NCBI GenBank assembly: GCA_000442125.1
Contig: KE546971.1
Location: forward strand, 126,583-190,582
Source: Opeltia flavorubescens
Lineage: Eukaryota > Ascomycota > Lecanoromycetes > Teloschistales > Teloschistaceae
Reading direction: 5' to 3'
Length of the DNA stretch: 64,000 nucleotides
A model generated the notes under the pieces. That model saw only the letters and a program-made list of their open reading frames with translations. It did not search any database and was not told the DNA's origin. Position numbers and translations under genes: made by a program. This document shows positions 11,688 to 22,560 of this stretch, one piece after another. Each line of letters begins with the position of its first letter. The first letter of the stretch is position 1.

Positions 11688-13171
11688 GTTGATATCACAC
11701 AGACCGAAAGCGACGAGAAGAGTGACTTCTCATCGCATAGGGCAAGCAGAGATGGAAAGCAGTGAGATTGGGATCGTGCGTCAATTTGAGATAAGACATG
11801 ATGGTGGTTGACATGGCCTGGCCGAGACGCGCCCATGTTACTACGCAAAAAAGCCATGACTGTGTAATGTGGCAGAGCAAAGCTGAGGTGCCCCACCGCA
11901 CTTCCACCGAAGTTAAATACTATTCAGGCATGACGGCCGTCCAAGGAGCGGGATCGAAAAGGCCGACCTCCGTTAGATCAAACCCAATCTGAGCTTAGGT
12001 AATCAGATGCAAGATGCAAGTAATTGTTAATGGATATCTGTCAAGGCCTTCTCCACTGTGGAAATGGGCCGATTGCTGGGTTATGGATGGCTCCCGGAAG
12101 ATCGAGTTCTCTTGCAAAAGTCGCCGAAAGAGGCTGAGGCTGCAGCGTTGTAGAGACTGGTAAGCAGCATCAATGGGTAGACTTATGTTTGTAAGCAAAA
12201 GTAAGCTTCCTCCCGAAAGCTTATGTTGTGGCGCCTGCGCTTCGCTTATCAACTGCCAGCTGGCGCTTGCCATCCCTGCAAGGTCTAGACTCGTCGCCGA
12301 TCAATCCGTCAGCATAGATAAACCTTCAAGCCCACCATCTTCATCAAAGCTCGAAACCATTTGCCTCATTTTCCCATTCGGCTCTAGCCATGCAAGCGTC
12401 TAGTAATATGTTCAAGGAACGTAGTTGTTGATAGCCACCAATCAGCCTATATTCTGCACCAACTCAAGCCCGCTTTGGGGGCCCCCTTTTGGTGCAGAAT
12501 TCCACCCGACATTAGTATGGGAGAATATGTGAGAATCAGCAAGAACAATTCTATCATAACGCAAGAAATCATCATCGTCGTATCATCCTTCATGACCTTT
12601 TTCATTGATAGCGTCACATAATGCAGACCATAAAGACGGGCTTATTCCCTAATTTATAGCCTGCAATCACTTGCATTCATGAGTACAAGAAAACCACACA
12701 GCAGCGTCAGACCAGGCAGAGAGATAAACAAGAACAGCAGAGCCTTCACAGTGATGAGATTTATTTTGTCATTTCAGAGAATTCCGATCCCCATGTCTTA
12801 ACGCGTCATATCGGAGTTCGTTCTGTAGATGACCCGATGGCCAAGCATATCTCTTCTGTAGCAGCAGGCCCATTATCAACGTCCTCCTTCGCCGATATAC
12901 GTCAAGGCTACTTGAAATGGATTCAATGTTCATCTACAAATATGATCAGCTTCAGACCCCCCGAGGGTGAACACAGGAACCCACGTTTGCGAGCTCCCTT
13001 CTTCTTCGTGCATCCACCTTGAAAAACACAACATCTAGTAAATAATCTAACAGAAACTGCAAGCGCAACCTCCCTTACCATCACGACCCATCCCCTTGGT
13101 AATCCCCATTACCGACCCCTCCCCCTCTTCCATCCGTCCCTGTACATCCAACTTCCCCCCCTTCCTCCCAA
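11688..13171. other. intergenic, no gene seen
   Basis: This is the upstream region of the membrane-protein gene. It contains the 50-nt hairpin listed separately. A short minus frame near 12290-12400 ends in an acidic peptide but has no family resemblance. Confidence 0.45.
12451..12500. repeat. perfect 12-bp inverted repeat (hairpin)
   Basis: The arms ATTCTGCACCAA (12451-12462) and TTGGTGCAGAAT (12489-12500) are exact reverse complements around a 26-nt loop. The loop itself contains the palindrome GGGGGCCCCC (12477-12486). No target-site duplication is seen. It could be a short non-autonomous element, a structured RNA or an operator-like site. Confidence 0.6.
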
Positions 13172-13176
13172 GCTCC

Positions 13177-13205
13177 CACGCGGGGTAGGAAAATGTTTGG
13201 ACACT
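13177..13205 (+). repeat. left terminal inverted repeat
   Basis: This is a 29-bp arm beginning CACGCGGGGTAGG and ending GGACACT. It is identical in reverse complement to 14500-14528. Confidence 0.85.
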
Positions 13206-13288
13206 CTAATTTCGCTTAATTCCCGCCCCCTACTTATGGCTCTTTCTCCCCTTTCTACCACCAGATTTCTACCTATACCACACGAGAT

Positions 13289-14446
13289 ATGGCCGACCGC
13301 CTGGAAAGCGACCATGAGATGGACAATCGTCCTAATACGCCAGATCCACCACACCAAAAAAACCACGAATATTCTACACCTATCAAAAGAGGCGTACAAG
13401 CAGTGGTTGCCTATAACAAAAAACATAATCTAGATACAACGAAACAGTCCGTTTTCGACTTCTTCGATATCGAATGCCGCTCGTCAGGCTATAATCTCCT
13501 AAACGACGTATCAGCTCGCCGTGGTACACACCAGAATACTAAGGAAAAACGGGGCAGGCCGTGGAAGATTACTAGGGATAATATACGCCGGATAGAAGAA
13601 ATAATCAACGATGGCGATATCGACTATCGAGCTCTTTCCTAGGCGCAGCTAGGGGTGAAGGCCGGGCTTATCGGCGAGAAACAGGTCCATTCTCATATAA
13701 TTCGCTTGGTTTTACAGGATCTTGAGTACCACAAGTATATAGCGTGTAAGAGACAGTGGCTTACTCCCCATATCCGGGCCGAACGGCGCTCTTTCGCTCG
13801 CCAGCACCTATCCTAGAAGCTACACGACTGGAAACGTGTTCGTTTTACAGATGAAATCCATTTTAGGCTAGGTCTACAAAAGAAGCTACGTATAATATAT
13901 AGGCCTAGCGAGAGAGAATATTAGAACTATATTCAAGAGCGCCCTCAACCACCTAAAAAGGACAGGAAAGTATTTCATGCCTGGGCTATAGTTGGGTGGA
14001 ATTACAAGTCACCTCTCCTCTGGTATTCAACCGGCAACAGGAACGGCAAAATAACTATAAAATGCTATCTTAACGACTTCCTAAACAAGCAGATCTTACC
14101 TATACTAGAGCGAGGCGAGCAATTTATACTGGAAGAGGATAGAGACGGCGCACATGGAGGGAGATCAGAAAATAACCCGGTTAAGAGATGGAAGGAGAGC
14201 CACGGCCTAAATTACTATATAAACGCTCCAAAATCTCCAGATCTCTCCGTTATTAAAAGCTCATTCCAGCCCCTAAAGCAAGCGCTCTCCAATACAGGCC
14301 ACTAGGATATTAACGAGCTTCAGGCGCGTGCAGAACAGTGCTGGCATAAAGTAGTTACGCAAGATTTTATTAACAAGCAGGTGCTAACTATACCACAGCG
14401 TATACATGAGGTGTTAGATGGCGATGGGCGCATGATTGGGCGATAA
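13289..14446 (+). pseudogene. mariner/Tc1-type DDE transposase, RIP-inactivated
   Basis: The frame of 385 codons runs from MADRLESDHE to MIGR-stop without any frameshift. It starts with a helix-turn-helix region (KRGVQAVVAYNKKH ... SVFDFF ... GRPWKIT). The DDE region follows: a RVRFTDEIHF strand with the first Asp, an EEDRDGAHGG strand with the second, and SPDLSVIKSSFQPLKQ where relatives have an I-E pair for the third acidic residue. Here it is Lys. There are four in-frame stops, all TAG, at 13640-13642, 13814-13816, 13922-13924 and 14303-14305. All sit where relatives of the family could carry Trp (for example S-W-A-Q-L and Y-W-N-Y). TGG to TAG is CpA to TpA on the other strand, as RIP makes. 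Confidence 0.85.
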
Positions 14447-14499
14447 TTATTTTCTCATAATGTATAGTAGTAAATGTAGTGGTGTGCGGCTGAGATTAT

Positions 14500-14528
14500 A
14501 GTGTCCAAACATTTTCCTACCCCGCGTG
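14500..14528 (-). repeat. right terminal inverted repeat
   Basis: This is the exact reverse complement of 13177-13205. It begins about 54 bp beyond the transposase stop. Confidence 0.85.
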
Positions 14529-15148
14529 GCTCCCACTCCCTTCCTATCCACCTCATCCCTACACCCCTCATCTCATCCCTCCACTCCACTCCAAAAAAAC
14601 TAAATTCGTACTTCATCCCGTTCCTCAACCCCCCTCCCAAAACATTTTCACAAATCCCCAGCCATAAAAGAAAATGAAATGGAATATATATGGAGAACGT
14701 AAAAACACCTTGGTCCGCATTCATCCCCCATCATATCACAGAGTAAAACCCTCTTTGAATCTTGGCGGCATCAATAGCTTGAATTTACGTCGGCAGGTTT
14801 GTAATAGGGCTAGAATAGGAGTTTGCCATTTTCCAGATTCGAAAATTATTATTTTTCTTCAAAAAGAAGAAGCTATATTTCCCAAGCAATCAAAGCTTCC
14901 AAAGAAAAATTAATAGACAGATAGGAAAGATAAAAAAGAAAAGAAAAGGAAGGGGGCCGTTATAAAGAGCGTACGTAGTTAAATAAAATTCTAGCAAAAA
15001 ACTTAGTAACTTTTATATCAGCACAGTTCGCTAGAGACGACTAGATCTCGAAAGAACGACTTTTTGAACACCCCTGGACACGACGCGCGCAAAATCATCA
15101 AAGTAGTAATCGAAATCTTTTAACTCTCTTCTCTATTCCACTCAACTT

Positions 15149-15165
15149 ATATATATATATATATA
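15149..15165. repeat. (TA)n microsatellite
   Basis: An uninterrupted alternating TA tract is directly readable. It is followed within 20 bases by a GAGAGAGAGCGAGCGGGG purine run. Confidence 0.8.
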
Positions 15166-15931
15166 AATATAACCCAAACGAGAGAGAGCGAGCGGGGAGA
15201 AATCAAGTTATTTTCATCTCGATAACACGCACAGGGGTAACATATCCCTCTCTCGGGATATCATGGTAAGAAGAGAGAGAGTGGTGTGTTTCAAACACCG
15301 CAGCCATTGTTGTTTTCTGTCAAGCCTGTTTCACGAATACGAAAAGGTTCGACCACGGGCAAATAATCCTTAATCTCTTTCAAATTACCCAAATCCCAAA
15401 CCAAAAAAAAAGTTATAATAAACTGTGCGAAGAAAACGCAACGAAACGGGGGAAATTTATTTCCAATTGTGTTCATGTAATCATCAATCCATCCAAGAAA
15501 TCCGTTCAGGATTTCTAGTCCGTCTGTGTGAGCTTTTGCCTCCAGTATGTAGAAAGAAGAAGAAGAAAAACCCGCTACACAGGCGTGGTGACATGCGTGA
15601 AAACCCCAAAAAAAATCATGCCCGTGTTGCGAAAAAAATTCCTAGAACCAGCCAGACAGGGGTAAGAAAAGAAGCTCCTTATAGCACAGGTAAAAATTCA
15701 AAAAGCAGCAGCAAAAAAAACAGCTAGCTAGGTAGTCAGTCGGGGCAGGCCGCAGGCCCCCGCTCTATCCTCCTCGTTCCCTTGCATATACCCTCTTCCT
15801 ATTTCGCCTCAAATTACGTGCTTATAAATAGCTCGAGCTATTCATCATCAGGGGTAACTGACACAAGAATATTCTCCCGCCCGGCGAACGAAACCCAAAA
15901 ATTTGGGCTGACGTTATCAGCTAAGAGCGCG

Positions 15932-15947
15932 CCCCCCCCCCCCCCCC
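15932..15947. repeat. poly-C run (16 nt)
   Basis: This is an uninterrupted cytosine homopolymer. Its length is liable to sequencing error. Confidence 0.8.
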
Positions 15948-16866
15948 AGTTGACCACTGCTCTATCATGCGTGCCATATAGGCGAGCAGTCCCTCGAAGC
16001 ACTTTTAGCACTTTCAGAAGCTAAAAGCCAGCCAATATCTTTTGCCTTCCCCGAAGAAGATCAAAGAAAAGTAGCGCTGGTGAGGTTTTTCTCTTGTAAA
16101 CGTCGGATCGATCACGGATGCACCTGTCCCGGGTAAATTAAAAATACATACCTTTGATAAATATTGTTGGGAGCGGGGGCATGATTTTTTTGTTTTGGTT
16201 AAAGAAATGTTTATTGTATCGTGTTTTCGGGGAGAGGGGAGGGGGGGCGAAAGGTTCGAATCAGATTATTTTTTTTCATGGGTGAACGACTTGGGGGGCT
16301 TCTTCATCCGCTTTGAGAGGGTGGGGGTTTTTTTTTAATGAACTTGGGGTTTTTTGTGGGGGGGGAGGGGGAAAGGCTGTGCGGTTAGATCGCGAGATTT
16401 TTGCGTAGATAAAATAACGGACGATTTTTGTGGGGGAGAATTCTTGTTATTTTCCCAAATAAATGAGTGCTGTTTGCTAGATTTGATTTTCGTATACGCG
16501 GGGTTAATTTTGATCGTCGGGGCAGTTTTTCGTCTCATTCCCCGCACTCATTGTTTCCTTAATGGCGCGGTGATAATGTACAGGGATATATATATTTCAT
16601 TGAAATTACTTCTCATCGTGGTAAGCGATCCGTGTTCTCTCGGATGTTTCTTCGTTTCTAGCATCCTGTGGATTGTGACGTGTGTTGTCCTACGGAACAC
16701 CCAGCTGATTATTATCGGGAATTGGCGACGATGTACGACTGAGGTAATAGATTATTGGAAATTGATACCTTCTTGCATGAACACACCATATATATCATTG
16801 CCGAAAAAATCGGGACAACACCCAAAAGAAATCAAACAGTGTTTCGCTATGCCAGCACTTATTCAT

Positions 16867-18109
16867 TCAGCTAGTGACCACGGCGTCTACTGCAGTTTTA
16901 TCCTCGATCTTTACAATCAGATCTTGAAACTTTGCACTCACTACCCCTCCTCCCACAACGGTGGCGTAACCCCCTTTTCCAAGTGTCCGGACACATTTCG
17001 CCGCGATCATTTCGGCCGCGAACCAGAGGGCTGCCCAAGTTGTCCGCAAAGGCTTATCCTGGCCCGGAGGCGTATCTATGACAATCTGACAAAGGCCATC
17101 GGCTATACAATGCGATATATCACTAGTGTCAGTGCGAAAGCAGAGAACATACACCTCCCACTTGGATTTTATTTTGCAAAAATGGTTTGGAGACTACTTA
17201 CGAGAATTTAACGTGACAGGCAACGCGACGGCCACAGGTGGTACGTTCGTTCGACCAAAGATTTTCAGAATCCGGTTCTTGGTCATTATTGTATCGAGGA
17301 TGGAGGCGCAGGAGCGGGGTGTGGTATTTATGGCAGCCTGGCAAACTACGGAGGTTGGCTTTATAGAGGGACCTGTGACGATGACTCTGACGTTGTCGTC
17401 ACCACCTAATCGGGCCGCGCGGTGGTGAGTATCAATTATGAGACACATGTCAAGACTGATAACGACGATAACGATAACGAGAGCGAGAAATACCAATTAG
17501 CACAGCGCTGCCACCGAGGCCTTGTGGGATGACACATTTCGCTATTATTGCGCGGGCGGCTTCTGTGATGGAGAAGGGGCTTGCGAGACCGACTTTTGCG
17601 TCGAGGCGTAGGGTGGGTTTTATGAGGCAGGTTGTATCGTCTATTTTTTAATGCCATGGGTATTAATGGGTTGTGGAGATATATATTTCTGTGTGATTCG
17701 ATTGAACGGATTTTTTTGTTCATGATATACATCACCTGATGGATTTTTTGATAACACAAGCCAAATGGGGGTGGGAATGTTACTTACTGCTAAACGTAGC
17801 AATGGGTAATTGAATAGCCCCCTCTGGACGTGGATGTTCCCACTTCTCAGACAGATAGGCATTTTGTTGCAGACCTCTGGGAGCGTAGGTTATTGCGTTT
17901 AGGCAACTTGGCGCCGATAGCTCGGTGCCGTAGATTCGGCCACACTCGATTATTGTATTCCTTGCCCCGTTCTCCGGGTTAGTAGAGATTAAGATATCGT
18001 GGGCGGCTTTTGTGTCTACTGCTTCTTGTGATGAGGCCGGGATCGTTGCTGCGTAAACGGAGTTTAGGATATTTAATAATAGGATTGAGGAGGTGAGAAG
18101 ATTCATCAT
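16867..18109 (-). CDS. secreted eight-cysteine protein, paralog A (two internal repeats)
   Basis: Four exons, 18109..17788, 17640..17494, 17405..17202 and 17102..16867, all joined in phase 1, give 302 residues. A signal peptide is clear (MMNLLTSSILLLNILNSVYA, then ATIPASS). Eight cysteines follow, at 56, 69, 112, 143 and 178, 189, 229, 261. The second set repeats the first: C-x(10-12)-C, a gap of about 40, then L-P-(I/V)-x-T-(F/L)-x-S, an Asp-x-x-Cys-x-I motif, a helix rich in Ala, Cys-Val and a Gly-Gly turn. Intron 1 and intron 3 fall at the same place in the two repeats, just before D-x-x-C, and intron 2 lies at their junction. The neighbour 19182-20342 is a paralog in the same orientation. 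I recognise no named family. An extracellular, disulfide-bonded effector-like or cell-surface protein is an inference. Confidence 0.75.
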
Positions 18110-18991
18110 GGGTGGCAGGTGTTCCTGCTGAACTGAATGGCAGTCGGAAAATATATTTTTCATGGCTTAACGCTACTATTATATGGTTCTGCTTGTCGCG
18201 TAAACTGAAAGCGGGTAAAGCAAGACCAGGGCGGCAAAAACACTCGCGTACTCTGTCGCTAATGCTTTCCGGTCGTTCCGGTCATGGTGTTTTGCTGGAA
18301 AAGAGAATGAGGGGTTGACTGTCATGATATGTGTAGTGTTGCGCATGAGGAGAGTCTCTGATAGATTTTGTGATTGAAACTCTAAAAGGGCGGGATTGGC
18401 TGGGGACGAGATTTCGATGGGAATTTCGCACCAAGTGGGGACCTTGTTTAAATAATTTTGATTTTGGGTAGAATGGAAGCTGATTTTTGATACTTAACAT
18501 TGTATTTCCCTCTCCATTAAAAGCCCAAGCACCACCAGGGACTTGTATGGAGCTGGAAGTCCAGTCGACGTCGAATCTAAGAAGCATGATCTGATAGAAT
18601 CTTTTATTTGAGAATTATCTGATCGGACAGTATCCTCAGTCTCTTCATTCTAGAGCCAGAGATGGTTCTCCCGGGCCTAGACCGTCTGTTTGGAAGTCTT
18701 GTGGGGTGCTGAAGCCGTCTCCTGGAAGCATGTCTGCAAAGCTGCAGCTGTAATTCGAACAAAGAGCTATCAAATGATGAGGCACATACCTATGTCCCGC
18801 GACTTTGAGAGCTTGCCACCCTTACTGACTCGTTCGACGCCTCTCGTCCCGGAGAAGCATCATGGAAGCTGTAGACAATGTTTATTTGGACTCACACTAC
18901 TTTACAGGATCTAGACCAGGTTCAGACTGAGAAGAAATGCATTGTTGTTACGTGATCCTTTATATTCGACACGATCTTAAGCTTAGCTTCA
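18110..18991. other. intergenic between the two secreted paralogs
   Basis: This holds the promoter side of paralog A and the 3' flank of paralog B. No further gene is supported. Confidence 0.5.
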
Positions 18992-19186
18992 CTAGCCAGT
19001 CTTCTTTGTGATTGCCTCGTTGTAATGCTTGGCTGCCTCCATGATACCATTGAAGAAGTCCTTGTAGCTCGTCTTCATCTTGCCGTTCAAGTCATCCACC
19101 ATCTTCTTCGACTGCTCCACCACGTCTACGATGTCAATGATTTCCAGAAAGGCATCGGCCGCGATGCGATCAAATCTTTTTCTATG
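18992..19186 (-). other. possible alternative last exon of paralog B (helical, 64 residues)
   Basis: Directly past the stop of paralog B, a different frame stays open to a TAG at 18992-18994. It reads as well-ordered amphipathic helix: AADAFLEIIDIVDVV, EQSKKMVDDLNGKM, SYKDFFNGIMEAAKHYNEAI and TKKTG. It has no ATG near its start, so it cannot stand alone. A weak donor GTTATG (exon end at 19251, phase 0) and the acceptor GCACAG (ending 19187) would splice it in frame to paralog B. This replaces the last 22 residues and gives 353 residues in total. It could instead be the tail of a gene displaced by the tandem duplication. Confidence 0.4.
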
Positions 19187-20342
19187 CTGTGCTTATTCCG
19201 CCGCCCGAGCCAGCCGGTAGTGAAGCAGCAGAGGCGGGTTCATCCATAACTGTAATGTTGAGATATTTGGGCAATAGCATCCCTGGCGTTTTCCCGGCAA
19301 GGAGAGAGTAACCTCCTCTCCCTTGCGACCTGACACACTGCGCAGTGATCATTTCGGCTGCATACCATACAGCCCCCCATGAAGCCTGCAGAGCCACGGA
19401 ACGCGCCTGCGTTGAAGGAGTGTCCACCAAGATCTGACAAAGGCCATCGGCTGGAATATGGCTAAATGTCAGCAATGCAGATATTCCGCCGAAAAAGCCC
19501 GCGTCTAAATTGCTAGAAAAGAAGACTCACGAGAGCGTAACGTGATCGGTAGCGCAACCGTAATTCGTGCAAAAGCGGCTGCCTCAGGCCAGCCAAAAAC
19601 TTCCGCCAAGCTGTTTTTGAGCATTGAATCCAGGATATAGCCGCAAGAACGTGATGTAGCCCTGATAGCGGTGTGGCAGGTAGGAGGATTCGTACCTCTC
19701 CGCCGACCTTCGACCCAGACCAACACTTTATTGTCACCGCCTGAGAGTACGGTGAGCATCATGCGCGTGAGTCTCAATGACAAGGGCGAGGTACCAATGT
19801 CCCGTGCGATACCTCCTATCCTGCGTGGGATGACGCAATGATTGATGACAGCAGCAGCAGCACTGCTGATGTTGAAAGCGCTGGCTAGACCACGGATCTG
19901 ATTGGGGAGTAGTGAAATGCTGATGGCACAGCTTGTATCGTCTACACAGAACAATGAGCCCAGCCCAGAGGGTGTTGCGACGGTGCAGAAAAAACAGTAA
20001 CGGAGGGCTCAACGACTAAAGGCGAGGCTCACTGCTGAATGTTGAAACGGGTAGCCGAACCGTGCCCGGAGGAGGACGCTGGTGCGGGTTCCAATTTTCC
20101 ATCCACCAGTATTCGTACTGAAGACCGGTTGGAGCATATTCCAGTGCATTGAAGCAACTCCTTGCTTCTATTCCAACGCCAGCCTGCTGATCACAGATAA
20201 CCCTGTAGACGTACTTGACCCCATCTGTACCACGAAATTGGATATTCTGGGTTTCATCCCACGGTGAAGAGGCAGGAAGGGTCGCTGCATTCCTAAGATC
20301 TAGGAAGAGCAATACGAATATGCAGGAGCTCAGAAGGAACAT
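19182..20342 (-). CDS. secreted eight-cysteine protein, paralog B (two internal repeats)
   Basis: Four exons, 20342..20033, 19941..19795, 19740..19531 and 19450..19182, all phase 1, give 311 residues. Exon 2 is 147 nt in both paralogs. The signal peptide is MFLLSSCIFVLLFLDLRNA followed by ATLPASS, matching paralog A. Cysteines lie at 50, 63, 108, 139 and 174, 185, 227, 261, with the same repeat layout: ARSCFNALEYAP versus TSRSCGYILDSM, RLPVSTFS versus ALPITLRS, DTSC versus DGLC, and INHCV versus TAQCV. Intron 2 (19741..19794, 54 nt) is stop-free and a multiple of three; its removal is supported by the matching intron in paralog A. Clearly a tandem duplicate of the gene 1 kb downstream. Function unknown. 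The sequences have diverged well beyond a recent duplication. Confidence 0.78.
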
Positions 20343-20936
20343 GACGACAGCGGTGCCTGTCGCGATGGAGATAACAGGCCATTGCCTGAATATGTATCTC
20401 GGCGTCGCATATTCAGTACGGGTTAAATGTGCCTGCGCTTAGACGCAGTCTGCTTGTGCGGACACGTCAGGCACGCGAGACCTTAATTTGTCGCCTATCC
20501 CATCTAAATCAAGATCCAAAGAAAGGCATAATGAGAATACAGAACAAAAGATGCGCAAAAGATGGCCTCTTGGTGAGACCATGGCATTATGAGGAATTTC
20601 TGGAAAGGAAAGGAAGAGAAGTCTCTTTCTCTTGCTTAAAAGTCCTTTGATTCGACAAACGCTGTGAGTGTGATCGATCGATGTGTATGACATCTTCCCA
20701 ACTTCACTATTGACATCGATATAGATAGCCAGATATGCTCCATGAACCTAATCGTAAGAAGAAGGACCGAGATAATACTAGAGGTGCTCGGTTCCGCAAC
20801 AGTACACACCGCAGCCGGCTGCCCTTGACCCCTTCCCCCTTCTTGCTCAACGGAGAAAACATTAGTCCTTGTTATCAAAGCCGGCATTTCCACTTGAACT
20901 CTCCCTCTTCCAGACAAATTCATCAGAAATATCTGC
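20343..20936. other. intergenic, no gene seen
   Basis: This holds the upstream region of paralog B and the 3' flank of the small membrane-protein gene. Confidence 0.5.
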
Positions 20937-21289
20937 TCAGAATCCCATACCATTGATGCTGAGTTGGGCCAAGAAATAGATGCCCCAAGCCCAAATCGTC
21001 ATATACACTCCCAAAGCCTTCCAAACATCCAATCTTTTCCATCAGCACTGTATGAGGATATCAGCCCCGACGCATTAATCTAAGGATAATGTAGTGATAT
21101 CACCTCACCCAACCCCCTTCCATTGTAGAAAAAAAAAATCTCCCCTCCGTTCCCTCCGCTCCAGCATCTCGCTCACAATAACTGCAAGCAATTTCCAATC
21201 AAATCAAATCAAATCAATAAAACCACTATCATGCAATATCGCAGTCAACATTAAAATCTCCTCAAAAAACCTAACCTACCAGCGTCCAT
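20937..21289 (-). CDS. 59-residue single-pass membrane protein, unknown
   Basis: Three exons, 21289..21280, 21181..21109 and 21033..20937, with phases 1 and 2, give a 59-residue protein. The first exon is only 10 nt (MDA plus one base). It begins MDAVIVSEMLERRERRGDF, a charged helix, and continues QWKGVGLDVWKALGV. It ends in one strongly hydrophobic, aromatic segment, YMTIWAWGIYFLAQLSI, and NGMGF before the stop. The last exon is the convincing part; the first two rest on good splice sites and phase. Size and shape fit a subunit of a mitochondrial or ER membrane complex, but I cannot name it. A gene finder with a minimum-length filter would probably miss it. Confidence 0.5.
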
Positions 21290-22560
21290 ACTCCCCGCCC
21301 CCTATCGCAGAAATCCAAGAACCCAATCACATATTGCATTTTACAAATTTCTCCTCCTAAAACTCCCACAACACCTCCCCTAATAAAAATTATTGCTGCA
21401 ATCTTTCAAAAAGATTGCCATATATCCCAGAGAGAACACTAATAAATATACCGAAAAAAAAATATCATATTTCTAGAACAACAACCGGTCCATACCCATT
21501 CTAATCTCACCCGTTCAAAACTTATTTATTTATTTATTTACCCACGTTCCCATGCCCAAAACAACACCAATCCCTCAACAACAGGAGATCAAAAGTCCCC
21601 GAGAGGTCTTGATAGCCATAGCCATAAACCAACGTAACGAAAAAAGCCACAGCTCTCTCTGGCACATAAGATCTATGATCGAGAACGAAGATTTTCCGTC
21701 TCATTCTAGTACAGTACAAATCTACCAAACAAAACCGCGAGGCACATCCAATTTTGGCCTGTCTGGTGTTATCCTTTTCGGTTTCCCCTCCCAAGGTAAT
21801 TTATTTGTGATGATGATGCCCATGTTAGTTTTTGATGAGAGCACTTTGCTCCCACCACTGGGGGGGGGGGGGGAAATATGTCCTCTTTCCCGGACTTATA
21901 ATTGGAAAAATGGGTAAATCGTTGCAATAATGTATGTTAGATTTCTCGTCGGTGGAAAGGTGTGTACCTTAGTTGGCGTCACATAAGTGTTATGAATATA
22001 TCACGATTGTCTACATGGCCCCCCGAGGCCGACGCTCGATTTGATCAATTCATCTCCTCGATTCCAGTTTCTGTATGAAAAATGTAGCTCTGTAGTCCAG
22101 CATCCCCGGTTCTTGTGGAGAACAACCATATTAATCTTCACTTCATGTCCTTTACGTGCCTCACCACGTGTCCGGGCCGCTGCCGCCTTCCCGCTTCCGC
22201 CTTGAAGTCGATCAGGGAATGCATTGATTCACCGGATCTCCTTCACAGTGGTGAATTGCAGTCTCGAAGGAAATATGACCAACCTCAAAGATTGTTCGTA
22301 TCAGTCATCTCAATATGGCATGATTGATCCTCGCCCTTTTTCTCGTGGCAGTGAAGTGGGTGGCTTCTTCACCTAGACTGGATCATCAACAATATTTCAA
22401 CTCATCTCAAATAACTTCATTCTATCATCAAGACTTGATCAAATCTGGCTGCCTGATTTCCTGATGATTGCGGGGTACGGTACTTTGCATGCATATCACA
22501 AACGACATCACTGTCAAAACCGTTCTTTGAACAATTTCCACCTCCATTCGCTCCAGCAAG
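21290..22560. other. intergenic, no gene seen
   Basis: AT-rich sequence, with (TTTA)n at about 21520-21540 and a G run at 21860-21873. It includes the leader of the MYND gene. Confidence 0.5.
21860..21873. repeat. poly-G run (14 nt)
   Basis: This is an uninterrupted guanine homopolymer. Its length is liable to sequencing error. Confidence 0.8.

Larger units (their letters stand above)
13177..14528 (+). mobile_element. mariner-like DNA transposon copy, inactive
   Basis: Exact 29-bp inverted arms bound the element (13177-13205 and 14500-14528). They flank a single transposase frame, 13289-14446, that keeps register from end to end but has four in-frame TAG codons. Immediately outside lies the 5-bp direct repeat GCTCC (13172-13176 and 14529-14533). 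Alternatively, the canonical TA duplication would be the TA at 13186-13187 and 14518-14519. That makes the element 13188-14517 with 18-bp inverted repeats inserted in a palindromic target. The single copy is intact in length, and its inactivation looks like RIP. Confidence 0.85.
14534..16866. other. intergenic, low-complexity, no gene seen
   Basis: This is about 2.3 kb of AT-rich and homopolymer-rich sequence. It includes a (TA)n tract at about 15149-15165 followed by a GAGA-rich stretch, and a 16-base C run at 15932-15947. No coding frame is supported. Confidence 0.5.

Noticed and set aside
16253-16266. B-box-like GGTTCGAATC
   Set aside because: There is no A box or cloverleaf around it; the flanks are homopolymer-rich.
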